Shown one piece after another: positions 7,101-15,260 of a DNA stretch of 35,056 nt. Each line of letters begins with the position of its first letter. The stretch's first letter is position 1. Under the pieces are notes generated by a model, which saw nothing but the letters and a program-made list of their open reading frames with translations, was not told the DNA's origin and did not search any database. Source of the stretch: Prosthecobacter debontii (GTDB taxonomy: Bacteria; Verrucomicrobiota; Verrucomicrobiia; Chthoniobacterales; Chthoniobacteraceae); the NCBI GenBank assembly GCA_945861385.1, contig CAMAUI010000043.1:1-35056 (forward strand), in the 5' to 3' direction. The translations under genes were made by a program, and so were the position numbers.

Positions 7101-9996
7101 TGAGAGTGATCCCGGCGGGGATGATCAAGTCTTCGCTCAGCGTGTAGGGGGAGTTCGCGGTGGCGAGGGTGGTGTTTGACGAGAGCGTGCCGCCGATGAC
7201 GGTTTCGCCGGTCGCGACGAAGTTGGCACTGATCGCTGCCGCACCGGTGAGTGTCACGCTGATGCTGCTTCCCCCGGTCGCGCCCGTCCACGAACTGAAT
7301 GCGTAGCCGGGCGCAGGCACCGCAGTGAGTGTGAAGGGGACATTTGGAAATATCTTGAAGGTGGACGGCTCGACGGGAACCCCCTGCACAAGGACGCTGC
7401 CCTGCGCGGCATTATTGACGGCGAGTGTGAGATTCACCGCCGTGCCGACGCCAAGCTGGGTGGCCACTTCCGCGTGAATGTTGCCGGCCCGAGCGGTGGC
7501 GTAGTCCTTGATGTTTTGGATGTTGGAAGCGCGGCTGGATGCCGTCATGCCATTGGGAGCCCAGCGCGCGGCGTGACGCGACACGAACGCAGTAAGTTCG
7601 GTGTCCATCGCGGAGATGGTGGCGATCACCCTGGATGCCTTGAACGTCCCGGCTGCGTGCGCCGCGAAGCGCTGGGCCAGCCGCTGCTTGAAGCCCGTGT
7701 TCAGTTTCAGGCGTTTCAGCACATCCTCACTCGACAGCATGCCTGCCAATATGCCGCTGAGCGTGCCTGTGTCCCACGTGCGATCCATGTCCGTGAGGAA
7801 CCAGCGCCATTTTGCGCCCGGGGCCTTCTCCTTCCAGAACTCCCGGTTGTGCGCCCAACTGGTGTTGTTCCCGTAGGATTCCGAAATGACAAAGTCCATG
7901 AAACTGTCCATGTCGATTTTTGATTCGACGTAGTTCCAGTTGGCCGCATTGGTCAGATCGGAAGTGTTGATGAAGGCCATCAACTCGAGCCATTCAGTAT
8001 CGGTGCCCTTATCCACGCCCAGGGTGATCGAACCGCTGGTGATGTGGCCATACAGGAGATGGTCAATTTTATCCGCCGCGATGTGGTAATACTGCGAAAA
8101 CCATGTCTCGTCCCAGCGCTCGCGGAGATCGTGAAGGCCGTAGTAGGCACCGTTGATGAATACGATGCTGGGCTGGTAATCAGCGGTATCGGTATCGAGG
8201 TGTCCCTTGGCCAGCCTTGGCCAGAGGCAGTCACGCAACATCTCCCTGTTCCAGTTATCGCCGCCATCCCTCAGCGTGAAACTGCTGTGGATCGAAGTCT
8301 GATTGCCGGGGAACATGTCGTAGGCGACGCCGTCATCGCCATATTTGCCTCTGATGAAGATGTTGAGCGCCTTCTGCGGATGCACCCAATTGTTCTCACC
8401 TCCTATGCGGATGCCACAACCGGCGGAGAATGCGGCACCACCACCACCGGGGGCGAAGTATTCCACGTTTGCGGGGGCATCTTTTCCTTTATAAACATCC
8501 TTCAGGCCGTAGCTCCCTGTCACGCTTTCGTGCTGGTTGGTATAGATGCCAATCGTGTTCCCAAAAAGCGTATCGGGATCAGCCACGAGTGATATGTAGG
8601 GTACCGTCGTGATGGTTTCGCCAAAGAAATAAGTGCGGGTGACGATCGCGCCCGGGGCTTTGTCCGTCTCGAAGCATCGCGCCCGGAGGACGGTGGTGGT
8701 GCTGATGCTCAAAGGCGCAGAGTACAGCGGCGAGGTGCTCTTCGGGTTACTGCCATCCAGGGTATAGCGAATGGATCCGGACGGGCACGTCAGCGTCACG
8801 GTTTGGCTGGATGAATAGAGTCCGCTCGGAAGCGAGACCGTCACGTCTTTGCCAGCGATGCGGATATCGTTGACCGCAGCCGTGGTGTTTTCCGCCCCAG
8901 GGGTGGGCTCTGCGAATTGCCTGAAGACTGCGGGATTCCCGCTATCCCGCCCGTAGGAGATGTCAGCGATCTGCTGGCCCCAAGCCACGCTGTCAATGGT
9001 GCTGGAACTCGTGTGCAGGGAAGCCGTGAGCCCGAGGTCGAAACTGGTGTCCGAGCTGTTGGCAGCCACCTGATGAACTTCAACGGCGAGCACATTGTCC
9101 CCAGCCACCAGACCGGAGGCGGGCAGGGTGTAAGTGAAAAATGTCGTCTCATCCGTGTCAGCGACGGTCACGTTTGCGAGCGTTGTGTAGTTCACATCCC
9201 CCGCGGCCATGTTGCGCCGCACCACCTCGGCTCCATTCAGATAGACGACGCAGCCATCATCCACCAGCAGCTTCATCGTGAGACTGTTGAAATTCGCCGG
9301 ATTACCCACGTTGAAGTGGTGCCGGAAATAAGTCGTGATGTATTTGTTGTTCGCATTCGCTCCGTAAGACACCACCGTGGCCGGGGCATCTCCGTAACCC
9401 AGTTCGGAAGGCCCCGAAGCCCAGGTGGAGTCATCAAAACTGCGCGCCCGCCACTGTGTACTCTGGTCGCTGCCATTGTCCTTGTACTTCCATACCGCCG
9501 CTGGTGCAGTAGTCGAGGCATTGACCAGTGGGACGGTGCTCAGGCCCGTTGTCTTCGTGAGAACGAGAGCCTCGCCGGTCGAACTGAGATTGAAATTCGT
9601 GTGATATTTTTCGGTGACAAAAGTCTTCCACGGCCAGTAACCCCTGGGAAAAGTCTGCCCCGGCGCCGCATCGTGGCCATCGGCCATGAAGAGCAGGAAG
9701 CCGTTGGCCGGGATCGTGGTCGAGGCGGGCACCGGCCATTTGTACGGATTCGAGGGATCATCGCTGATAAAATAGCCGTCCAAGCTGACCGGGGAGGCCG
9801 TCGTATTCTTCAACTCAAACCAGTCCGGATAGTCCTCGAAATCCGTGATGTCCGGAAAAGCCCGTGTATTCGAAGCCATGATTTCATTGATCTGAACTTG
9901 GGCGCTGGCTGGGACAAAACCGATCGCCATGCACGAAAGGAAAATCAACGGCCATAGCGGAACTCTCGTAGTCATCAGGCAGTGTACAAAAAGCAT
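4144..9996 (-). CDS. Giant secreted surface protein: lamin-tail, chitobiase-like, CotH kinase, beta-helix and repeated lamin-tail domains
   Basis: 1950-residue exported protein. Signal peptide about residues 8-32 (cleavage near ASAQ). Order: lamin-tail domain (35-150); beta-sandwich with a galactose-binding look (170-330); chitobiase/hexosaminidase C-terminal-like domain (385-460, SIRYTLDGSNP); CotH-type kinase domain (470-810) with LHDLRERWDETWF (621-633) and KWRWFLTDMDRTWD (729-742); an InlB B-repeat-like domain (855-927, GYAFSSWTGATGG); a right-handed parallel beta-helix (935-1300); and three more lamin-tail domains (about 1320-1430, 1470-1610, 1670-1790). CotH proteins phosphorylate secreted proteins in spore formers; substrate and site here are unknown. 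Start is ATG 9996 or, equally well, ATG 9975; neither has a Shine-Dalgarno site. It follows the fucosidase gene after 100 bp on the same strand. Its last codons fall inside the direct repeat. Confidence 0.88.
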   Translation of the reverse strand: MLFVHCLMTTRVPLWPLIFLSCMAIGFVPASAQVQINEIMASNTRAFPDITDFEDYPDWFELKNTTASPVSLDGYFISDDPSNPYKWPVPASTTIPANGFLLFMADGHDAAPGQTFPRGYWPWKTFVTEKYHTNFNLSSTGEALVLTKTTGLSTVPLVNASTTAPAAVWKYKDNGSDQSTQWRARSFDDSTWASGPSELGYGDAPATVVSYGANANNKYITTYFRHHFNVGNPANFNSLTMKLLVDDGCVVYLNGAEVVRRNMAAGDVNYTTLANVTVADTDETTFFTYTLPASGLVAGDNVLAVEVHQVAANSSDTSFDLGLTASLHTSSSTIDSVAWGQQIADISYGRDSGNPAVFRQFAEPTPGAENTTAAVNDIRIAGKDVTVSLPSGLYSSSQTVTLTCPSGSIRYTLDGSNPKSTSPLYSAPLSISTTTVLRARCFETDKAPGAIVTRTYFFGETITTVPYISLVADPDTLFGNTIGIYTNQHESVTGSYGLKDVYKGKDAPANVEYFAPGGGGAAFSAGCGIRIGGENNWVHPQKALNIFIRGKYGDDGVAYDMFPGNQTSIHSSFTLRDGGDNWNREMLRDCLWPRLAKGHLDTDTADYQPSIVFINGAYYGLHDLRERWDETWFSQYYHIAADKIDHLLYGHITSGSITLGVDKGTDTEWLELMAFINTSDLTNAANWNYVESKIDMDSFMDFVISESYGNNTSWAHNREFWKEKAPGAKWRWFLTDMDRTWDTGTLSGILAGMLSSEDVLKRLKLNTGFKQRLAQRFAAHAAGTFKASRVIATISAMDTELTAFVSRHAARWAPNGMTASSRASNIQNIKDYATARAGNIHAEVATQLGVGTAVNLTLAVNNAAQGSVLVQGVPVEPSTFKIFPNVPFTLTAVPAPGYAFSSWTGATGGSSISVTLTGAAAISANFVATGETVIGGTLSSNTTLATANSPYTLSEDLIIPAGITLTIQPGVTINMPALRNIRVQGILNIAGTAAQKVTITGRNGDRWGAISLENGSGPSNFAHLIVRGATKGYDPVLYNSAITGRYATLIADFLDVQECDFTIYLYGGSCTLRDSIFHSDFTGDGIHVKNGAALIQRCTIRGNNAPDTDAIDLDAVNNGIIEDCRIYRFQGSNSDGIDIGEACNNALLQGNMIFFNSDKGVSVGQGSSVTLRKNLIVGCNLGVGIKDYGSTVTLDQNTFVACNTGLAMYEKNFGDGGGVATITNTIISKSDLAPVTVDSFSSLTASYSLSDTVALPGANNLLADPQFVDSTVLNFQLQATSPAINAGDPAHSLDPDGSRVDIGAQYLYDINNYPFTIGETVVVNEILANSGIASDWIELRNRTNAPINIGGWFLSDDATNLQKYRIPAGTIIPAGGYQVYYESSNFGSASVDPDKITPFALSDVGETVYLSSAVNDQLTDYQSKEDFGPSTEGESLGAYYKSSTDSYNFVAMKTPTPGAANSAPRIGPVVISEIMYNPAGSGTGDAEYIELLNVSSAPVTLYDAAKGKAWRISDGIDFEFPSATPLTMAPGERVVVTKSLTLFNTVFGASVPAGTKVFEWITGSLSNGGETLQLDRPGPVDPLNVLQYVRVDRINFDDALPWPASPDGGGPSLTRISERDYGNDYINWMAATASPGAIAPAHENAQALINGLRITQIMFNAIGGNEFDYVEFTNTGAAPLALEGVTFAQGINFTFPAATLNVGETAIVCANLAKFRARYGNAPLVAGVYTGELANSGETLGLSLPAPFSVNLHTFAYRNDWHPAANGGGRAIVVATPLTTPPENWGDAGTWVATPLGGTPAGSSARTDAFSGWMTLNAAPTVLADDDMDSVPALMEFTLGMNPASNSGRDGAAGQPVPGISADHATLSFALPENNAAAQGQGFPDTLIEILAANEPAGPWTTIASKSFGSSWTGSVAFGAATAGLIPVTVTDYASAEPHRFLKLRATWVP

Positions 9997-10096
9997 CTAA
10001 TTTGTTTCTGTTCGGATCGAGGGGAGGCTTTACCGTTATGCAGCGGACACCTGGCGCGCAAGGGCCATTTCGCGGGGCATGCCACAGCGCGCCAGT

Positions 10097-11761
10097 TTAC
10101 AGCGGGCGCCTGCCGATGGTCGCAGTGCCCTGCGAATTCTTTTCGCCGGCCGCAGCGCGCACGACCGCGCGCACGCCGAACGATTTTCCGAGCGCGGTGA
10201 TCGTCACGTGGTAGCGGTCGCCATCACCACCCGGCGCACGCTGCACGAAGCCCGGCACGAGCGTGCCTTCATACACGAGATTGAGCGACTGTATCTCCAG
10301 CGGCTTGCTTCCCGCCGCCGCGCGGAAATCAATCTGATAAGTGCAGGCGTCCTCGCATGGCTTCGTGAGGTCAATGTCCACGGTCTTCCATTCGCTCCCC
10401 ACATCGCCCGGCGACCATTGCCAGACTTTCACGGGCGCATCGCCCGCCTGCGGAGCTTCCTGTGCCTTGGCGCCCCCGGTGCTCGGTGCAAATGCCGCGA
10501 GCCTGCGGATGAGCGGCTCGGCGGATGATTTCACGACACGCAGGCGGACCTTGCTCACTTCCACCGGGGCGAATTGGTCTATTCTTTTGTGGCCGATGGC
10601 CGTGCCTTTGCAGAGTTCCTTCCACGCATCGCCAGCGAGTCCCTCGATCACATACTCGCGCACGCGTTCGCCTTCGAGAATCTGCTCCATCGTGATCACG
10701 TGCTCGATGCTCGTCGGTTTTTTCAAATCGAGCTCGACCGTGTCTCCCTTGCCGGAAGTCTCGGCCAGACTTTTACCGAAACGCCTGCGCACTTCCGCGC
10801 CAAACTCGATCATCCGCTGCACGTCGTCATCGGGAATCAGACCCACGGGATCAGGGCCGATGTTCAGGAGAAGCTGCGCGCCGCGTCCGACGGACTGGTA
10901 GTAAATCGCGATCAGTTCATCGAGGGTCTTCAGCCTGTTCTTTTTGTCCGGCGACCAGAACCACGCACCGACTCGGGTGCGCGTGTCACATTCGTTCGGC
11001 AGCCAAACGTCGCCGTCGGGCCGGCCATCAGCCGCCGTGGCGATGCCAGTTTTTGCCTTCGCCAGCCGCACGGCATTCCACGCCGGATACGGAGCCACGC
11101 CACGCTCGTTGCCCACCCAGCGGATCGTGGCGTGTTTCGTTTGAAAGACCATCGCCTTCGGGCAGTGCTGTTTCAGGATGTCGCCAATCTCCGCGACGGT
11201 GCTGCCGTCGAACCACGCCTCGCAGATTTCGCCGTAGCGCGTCAGCAATTCGGTGAGTTGTTCGCGATAAACCTTGTTGTAAATCTCCTGCTCGGCGGGT
11301 GTCTTGCAGACGCCGTGAACGGCGGAGCGGAAAACCGCATCGCCCGGGCTGAGATAGATTCCGAATTTCATGCCGCGCTTGCGGCACGACTCGGAAATTT
11401 CGCTGACCACATCGCCTTTGCCGTCGCGCCACGGCGTGTGCTTCACGCCGTAGGGACTCGTGTCGGTCTGCCACCAGCAGAAGCCGTCCTCGTGCTTGGC
11501 GACGAAGATGAAATACTTTGCGCCCATCGCCTCCGCCGTGCTCACCCATTGGTCGGTGTTCAGCTTTGCAGGATTCACCTCCTCCAGCTTCGAGGCGTGC
11601 GCGAAATGCACGAACATCCCGATTTCGTGATCCTGCCACGCGGCCTGCTCGGGTGTGGGGCATGCGTCGCCAGCGAGCGTTGCGTGGGGCAGGACGATGG
11701 AGAGCAGTGCGGACACAGCCAGCGCCCGAAGCAAAACTTTTGAGAGCAGCGGAAATTTCAT
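10097..11761 (-). CDS. Alpha-L-fucosidase, glycoside hydrolase family 29, secreted
   Basis: 554 residues. Releases L-fucose from glycans by a retaining mechanism. Signal peptide 1-30 (cleavage after ATLA). The GH29 TIM barrel covers about 35-335, with KHEDGFCWWQT (89-99) and the nucleophile region EAWFDGS, where D185 is the likely nucleophile. The barrel lacks the long insert of mammalian enzymes and looks like the GH29-B (alpha-1,3/1,4) subgroup, an inference. From about 340 a discoidin-type (F5/8 C) or related beta-sandwich domain follows, then another beta-rich tail. The gene starts 14 bp after the CotH-family gene on the same strand, pointing to co-transcription, so fucosylated polysaccharide or glycoprotein is the likely target of this group. 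No Shine-Dalgarno motif precedes the ATG. Confidence 0.93.
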   Translation of the reverse strand: MKFPLLSKVLLRALAVSALLSIVLPHATLAGDACPTPEQAAWQDHEIGMFVHFAHASKLEEVNPAKLNTDQWVSTAEAMGAKYFIFVAKHEDGFCWWQTDTSPYGVKHTPWRDGKGDVVSEISESCRKRGMKFGIYLSPGDAVFRSAVHGVCKTPAEQEIYNKVYREQLTELLTRYGEICEAWFDGSTVAEIGDILKQHCPKAMVFQTKHATIRWVGNERGVAPYPAWNAVRLAKAKTGIATAADGRPDGDVWLPNECDTRTRVGAWFWSPDKKNRLKTLDELIAIYYQSVGRGAQLLLNIGPDPVGLIPDDDVQRMIEFGAEVRRRFGKSLAETSGKGDTVELDLKKPTSIEHVITMEQILEGERVREYVIEGLAGDAWKELCKGTAIGHKRIDQFAPVEVSKVRLRVVKSSAEPLIRRLAAFAPSTGGAKAQEAPQAGDAPVKVWQWSPGDVGSEWKTVDIDLTKPCEDACTYQIDFRAAAGSKPLEIQSLNLVYEGTLVPGFVQRAPGGDGDRYHVTITALGKSFGVRAVVRAAAGEKNSQGTATIGRRPL

Positions 11762-11775
11762 CGTCTGTGCCGGGC

Positions 11776-13443
11776 TTATTCGCCGCGGGTCATGCCGAAG
11801 TTATCCAGCGCGAGCCACACCTCGCCTTTCTTCGCGCGCAACTCGAACACCAACTCGACTTCGCCACCCTTGGTCTCAAATTCGTAGGCCATGGACTGCC
11901 CGCCAGCTACGCCCGGATGAAAACCACCATCGCCCTCGAGAACATTCGAGCGTTTGGGTGCGCCGGTGACCCACAGGCCGCCGCCTCGGCCCACCTCATC
12001 CTCCGTCGCCTCAACGCCGAGAACACCCACGATGCTACCCATGCGATAGCGACCAGGTTCGAGTTGGATTTTTTGCCGCCACGCAGGTACGCCCGTGCCC
12101 GTGGAAACGAGGTGCAGGCAGTTGCGGCCATCGAGTTTCACGATGTCACCCTTCCCGCCGGTGCTGGTGTCGAGCACCCACGCGTTTTTGGGAACTTTGA
12201 CCCCGGACTTTTCGATGAAAAACGGTTTCACCGGAGCCTGCAGTTGCCGTTCTACATTCGCCATCCGGCGCGGGATGCGGAGCATCGCCTGCTTGACCGT
12301 TTTCTCGTAGTAGTTCGCCGCGCGTGCCGGGTCCCTTTCCGCGATGGCATCGCGCAGTCGCGTGCCCGCAAACTCCACGCGCGCGCCCCAATTTTCCTTC
12401 TTCAACGTCTCGTGGGCGCTCTTCGCAGCCGCCCAATACATCGGCGGGCCCTGCGGGCAACTCATCAGCGCGGCACCAACCATCGGGCCGCGTGGCAGTT
12501 TGAAATTCGGCGCCATCGAGAAATTTTCATCCCCGAAACAGTTGTCCATGCCGTGCATGATGAAAGAGAACTTCCCGGTGCCGGGGTCGCGGTAGATCCG
12601 ATAGTTGTTGTGATTGAAATAATTGTAGCCGTCCCAGTGGCAGACGACGCTCTCGAGTGCGGTGAACTTCATGTATTGCTCCACGTCCAGAATCTTGTTC
12701 AGCCGCTCCCAGCGCTTCGCCGGATCGGGGTCCTTGTCCTGACAGGCGGCGATGAGTTCCTTGAGCACGGCATTGTCCTTCGGATCGCCCTGGTCCTTCT
12801 TCATGCCCTCGTGGATCTCTTTATAGGAGCCGCCGTCGTAGAGATCGCCATTAGTGTCCTTGTAAAAAGCCGACAGGAAATCCTTCGTGAACGCCTCCTT
12901 GGCCAGGTAGATGCCGACGTCGCGTCCGTTCAGTTCGAGAAAGACATGGTTGCACCGCGACGCGGGCACGCCGGCCTTCCGCGCCACCTCGCCGGAAATG
13001 AGTTCGCTCAAATACGTGATGTCCTGCACCTCGTTGTTGAGGTGGAGTTTCTTCATCCCGTGAAAACGCGTGCCTCCCTCGGGTTTGTCGAAGTTCAACG
13101 TCAGCGACGGCCGGGCACCAAGATGCTGGAAGGTGCCGGTTGAGCCTTTCAATTTCACCATCACCTTCTGGCCGGCCGTCGCGCCTGTCGCGGAAACTTC
13201 GCTGAGCGTGCCCTCGGCGTAGTTGCGTTCGTCTTTGCTGAGCTTCGCAAGCTGCTCGGGCGTGAAGGCAATCTTCAACCGCCGCACCGGCCCCGCGAAG
13301 AACTCCGCCGCAGCCTTCCTGTCCTTTTCCTTCGCATTGGTTTTCTTTGGTGACGCAGTCGCGGGCTTGGTGTCGGTGGAAGCCGAAAAAATGGGGCTGA
13401 CCCCGATGATGTGGAAGGCAACGATGATGAGCGGTATTTGCAT
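11776..13443 (-). CDS. CotH kinase family protein, secreted
   Basis: 555 residues with an N-terminal signal peptide (about 1-22) and a Lys-rich linker. The CotH domain (about 52-400) shows the family pattern: HWDGYNYFNHNNYRIYRDP (269-287) and the metal-site region KFSFIMHGMDNCFG (291-304). The first Asp of the usual DxD is Gly298 while D300 is kept, a variant (HGMD) that I recall as frequent in Planctomycetes/Verrucomicrobia CotH proteins. The C-terminal part (about 415-555) looks like a carbohydrate-binding beta-sandwich. It lies 14 bp upstream of the fucosidase gene; the giant downstream protein carries a second CotH domain. Role: extracellular protein phosphorylation or a structural relative; substrate unknown. 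Confidence 0.87.
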   Translation of the reverse strand: MQIPLIIVAFHIIGVSPIFSASTDTKPATASPKKTNAKEKDRKAAAEFFAGPVRRLKIAFTPEQLAKLSKDERNYAEGTLSEVSATGATAGQKVMVKLKGSTGTFQHLGARPSLTLNFDKPEGGTRFHGMKKLHLNNEVQDITYLSELISGEVARKAGVPASRCNHVFLELNGRDVGIYLAKEAFTKDFLSAFYKDTNGDLYDGGSYKEIHEGMKKDQGDPKDNAVLKELIAACQDKDPDPAKRWERLNKILDVEQYMKFTALESVVCHWDGYNYFNHNNYRIYRDPGTGKFSFIMHGMDNCFGDENFSMAPNFKLPRGPMVGAALMSCPQGPPMYWAAAKSAHETLKKENWGARVEFAGTRLRDAIAERDPARAANYYEKTVKQAMLRIPRRMANVERQLQAPVKPFFIEKSGVKVPKNAWVLDTSTGGKGDIVKLDGRNCLHLVSTGTGVPAWRQKIQLEPGRYRMGSIVGVLGVEATEDEVGRGGGLWVTGAPKRSNVLEGDGGFHPGVAGGQSMAYEFETKGGEVELVFELRAKKGEVWLALDNFGMTRGE

Positions 13444-13550
13444 GGAATGGTGGGCGACAGTGGCGGCTGGGGCTTGGTTATTGGCAGATTGACACCCAGT
13501 GGCGGGGAGTTGCTTAGCTCGTAAATTTCACAGACGGAGCAGCGCCGAGT

Positions 13551-13670
13551 GTAGCGCGGGCTTCCAAGCCTGCTGTATCGCGGATTTCCAAATCCGCGCC
13601 GACTCCGGCAGGCCGGACACCCTGCCGACTTGGAAGTCGGCGACACAGCAGGCTTGGAAGCCTGCGCTAC
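13551..13670. repeat. REPIN-like composite palindrome
   Basis: 120-bp element in the 339-bp gap 13444-13782. The outer arms 13551-13576 and 13645-13670 are inverted repeats with one mismatch in 26. Both ends carry the tetranucleotide GTAG at the foot (GTAGCGC at the left end, GCGCTAC at the right), as in REP sequences recognised by RAYTs. Inside are three more stems: GCGGATTT/AAATCCGC (13580-13597), CGGCAGG/CCTGCCG (13606-13627) and CCGACTT/AAGTCGG (13625-13640). All short hairpins share the loop style TTCCAA/TTGGAA. It lies between the ends of two minus-strand units and could also act as a transcript end. The rest of the gap shows only a 12-bp palindrome at 13770-13781. Confidence 0.85.
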
Positions 13671-13782
13671 GCAAGGTTGCGCGCCCGTTGCGGAGAGGGG
13701 GTGTGAATTATGCGGGTTAGGTTCGGGAAATAGAACCCCGCGCACTCCGGCGTCCGCGTACTTCGGTTCCCGGCATGCCGGA

Positions 13783-14571
13783 TCAGCGCTTCGGAATTGT
13801 CATCGTGCGCTTGGTGGCCAGTTCCTCGACGACGACCTGGTCGGCGCGAAGTTCGAGGATCTTCCACTTTTTCGCCGGGATGCCGGGCAACTCGACGGTT
13901 TCATCGAGATGCACCTTTTTCTCCGTGCCGTCGGCACCGACCACCACGGCGTGCGTCTCGCTGCTGCGGGCGGGCAGGTCGCGGATGAGGATGACGGTCT
14001 CCTTGGTCTCCGTGTTTTCGAGGACGGCGTTGGAGACGTCCGTGAGCACGCCATGCTTGTCGGTCTTGAGTTCGTGTTTGACGGACTTGACCTTGTAAGG
14101 AAGGCCCTTGGGCTGCGAACCGACGGTCAGGCTCTCGGTGCCGGGCGCATCGGTGCGCTCGATGTGGGCAGTGTTGCCTTTCACCTCGCGGAGGATCATC
14201 GGGATTCGCACTTCCTCGATAGATTTCACGGACACGCCCTCGACAATTCCGGGCATGGAGCGCGGGTCGCGCGGGTTCGTGTCGGCGAGGAATTCCTCGC
14301 GGTTCGAGAAGCCGTCGCCGTCCGGATCCTCGTCCATCACGGCGGGATCCGGGGTGAGGTTGTATTTCTTGAACCAGCCCTCGAACTTTGCGCGGTCCTC
14401 GGGCGGGAGCGCGGCGAGGAGCGGATTTTCTGCGAGCGGTTTGACGGCAGACGCGGCAGGGTCGGCGGCGGGATCGGGGGGTGTCTCGACGACGGTGGTC
14501 TTCCTGCCGTCGCACGAGGCGAGCGCGATGGCGGTGGAAAGGACGGCGAGCGGTCGGACGAGATTGTGCAT
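13783..14571 (-). CDS. Lipoprotein with a DxDxDG calcium-type motif; possible Amuc_1099-like pilus-system protein
   Basis: 262 residues from ATG 14571. That start is preferred over the longer open frame (to 14700) because it gives a clean lipoprotein signal: LAVLSTAIALASC with lipidated C20. A Pro/Ala-rich stretch follows, then an acidic motif DEDPDGDGFSNREEF (80-94) followed by LADTNPRDP, the EF-hand/thrombospondin-type-3-like Ca motif seen in many Verrucomicrobiota surface proteins. The C-terminal half (about 105-262) is beta-rich with no recognised fold. The layout resembles proteins named after Akkermansia Amuc_1099 (pilus-like system), but this is from memory. It is the last gene of the nagA unit, 53 bp after the CBM9-like gene, or may be transcribed on its own. 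Confidence 0.7.
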   Translation of the reverse strand: MHNLVRPLAVLSTAIALASCDGRKTTVVETPPDPAADPAASAVKPLAENPLLAALPPEDRAKFEGWFKKYNLTPDPAVMDEDPDGDGFSNREEFLADTNPRDPRSMPGIVEGVSVKSIEEVRIPMILREVKGNTAHIERTDAPGTESLTVGSQPKGLPYKVKSVKHELKTDKHGVLTDVSNAVLENTETKETVILIRDLPARSSETHAVVVGADGTEKKVHLDETVELPGIPAKKWKILELRADQVVVEELATKRTMTIPKR

Positions 14572-14624
14572 TTCAACAAGGATAATCCGCGGAGCGCCGC
14601 AAATGAGAATCATTTTGCACGGGT

Positions 14625-15260
14625 TCACTCGCGCCCGGCAAATTCGAGGACACCGAATCGCTCCGGGGTGTGGAAGTTTGCGCGCATCGGCGGCGACCAC
14701 GCGGTCAGTTCGCGCGGCAGGGAGCCGTCGCGCGAGGGCCGGTCAATGCGGCAGAAATTGACACGCCAGTCCGCGCGCGGATGGCCGCAGCCGAGCGCGC
14801 GAAATGGGATCGCCATCTCCACGCACCACATCCCCGCGGTCTTCCGCACAGCCGTGCGCAGCCCTTCGCAATCCCATGCCCGGTCACCCTTGTAGCCGCT
14901 GCGTGTGCGGCGGAAAACGAGATCCAGCACCGCGCCGAGCGGGTTCACCTCGATCTCGAAGTAGCATTCCAAATCTCCGGCGGGATCGAGGAACACCTCG
15001 ACGGTCTCCTCCTCGTATAGCAGCGCGTCGCGCTCCGAGAGAGTCGCCCAAGGATCCGCATCCTCGCATTCAAAGAGCACTCGCCACTCCTCATCCGACC
15101 ACGCGGTGCGCACCCATGTGCGCTGGCGAGGCTCCGCAGCCGTCACGGCTTCGCGCAAAGTCACCGGCGCGACCCCCGCCCACGGTGCGGCGGAGGGATC
15201 AGCCGACAGCTCCCCGAAGACGGTCCGCCGGCACGCAAGGCGAGGGATTTCCATCGCCAT
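14625..15260 (-). CDS. Carbohydrate-binding family 9-like protein
   Basis: 211 residues, essentially one CBM9-like beta-sandwich. Recognisable pieces: WATLSERDALLYEEETVEVF (71-90), LDPAGDLECYFEIEVNPLGA (91-110), GMWCVEMAIPFRALG (143-157) and WRVNFCRIDRP (165-175), matching the CBM9-like domains of xylanases and of stand-alone PVC proteins. No signal peptide is seen with the ATG at 15260, which overlaps the nagA stop (TGATG), so the protein would be cytoplasmic, unusual for a sugar-binding module. The frame is open upstream, but that extension runs antisense-like through nagA in another frame and has no coding character. A role in handling a sugar intermediate next to the deacetylase is only inferred from coupling. 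Confidence 0.82.
   Translation of the reverse strand: MAMEIPRLACRRTVFGELSADPSAAPWAGVAPVTLREAVTAAEPRQRTWVRTAWSDEEWRVLFECEDADPWATLSERDALLYEEETVEVFLDPAGDLECYFEIEVNPLGAVLDLVFRRTRSGYKGDRAWDCEGLRTAVRKTAGMWCVEMAIPFRALGCGHPRADWRVNFCRIDRPSRDGSLPRELTAWSPPMRANFHTPERFGVLEFAGRE

Noticed and set aside
10574..13143. Long plus-strand open frames across the fucosidase and CotH genes
   Set aside because: Antisense shadows caused by high GC content; the minus-strand frames contain the GH29 and CotH motifs.
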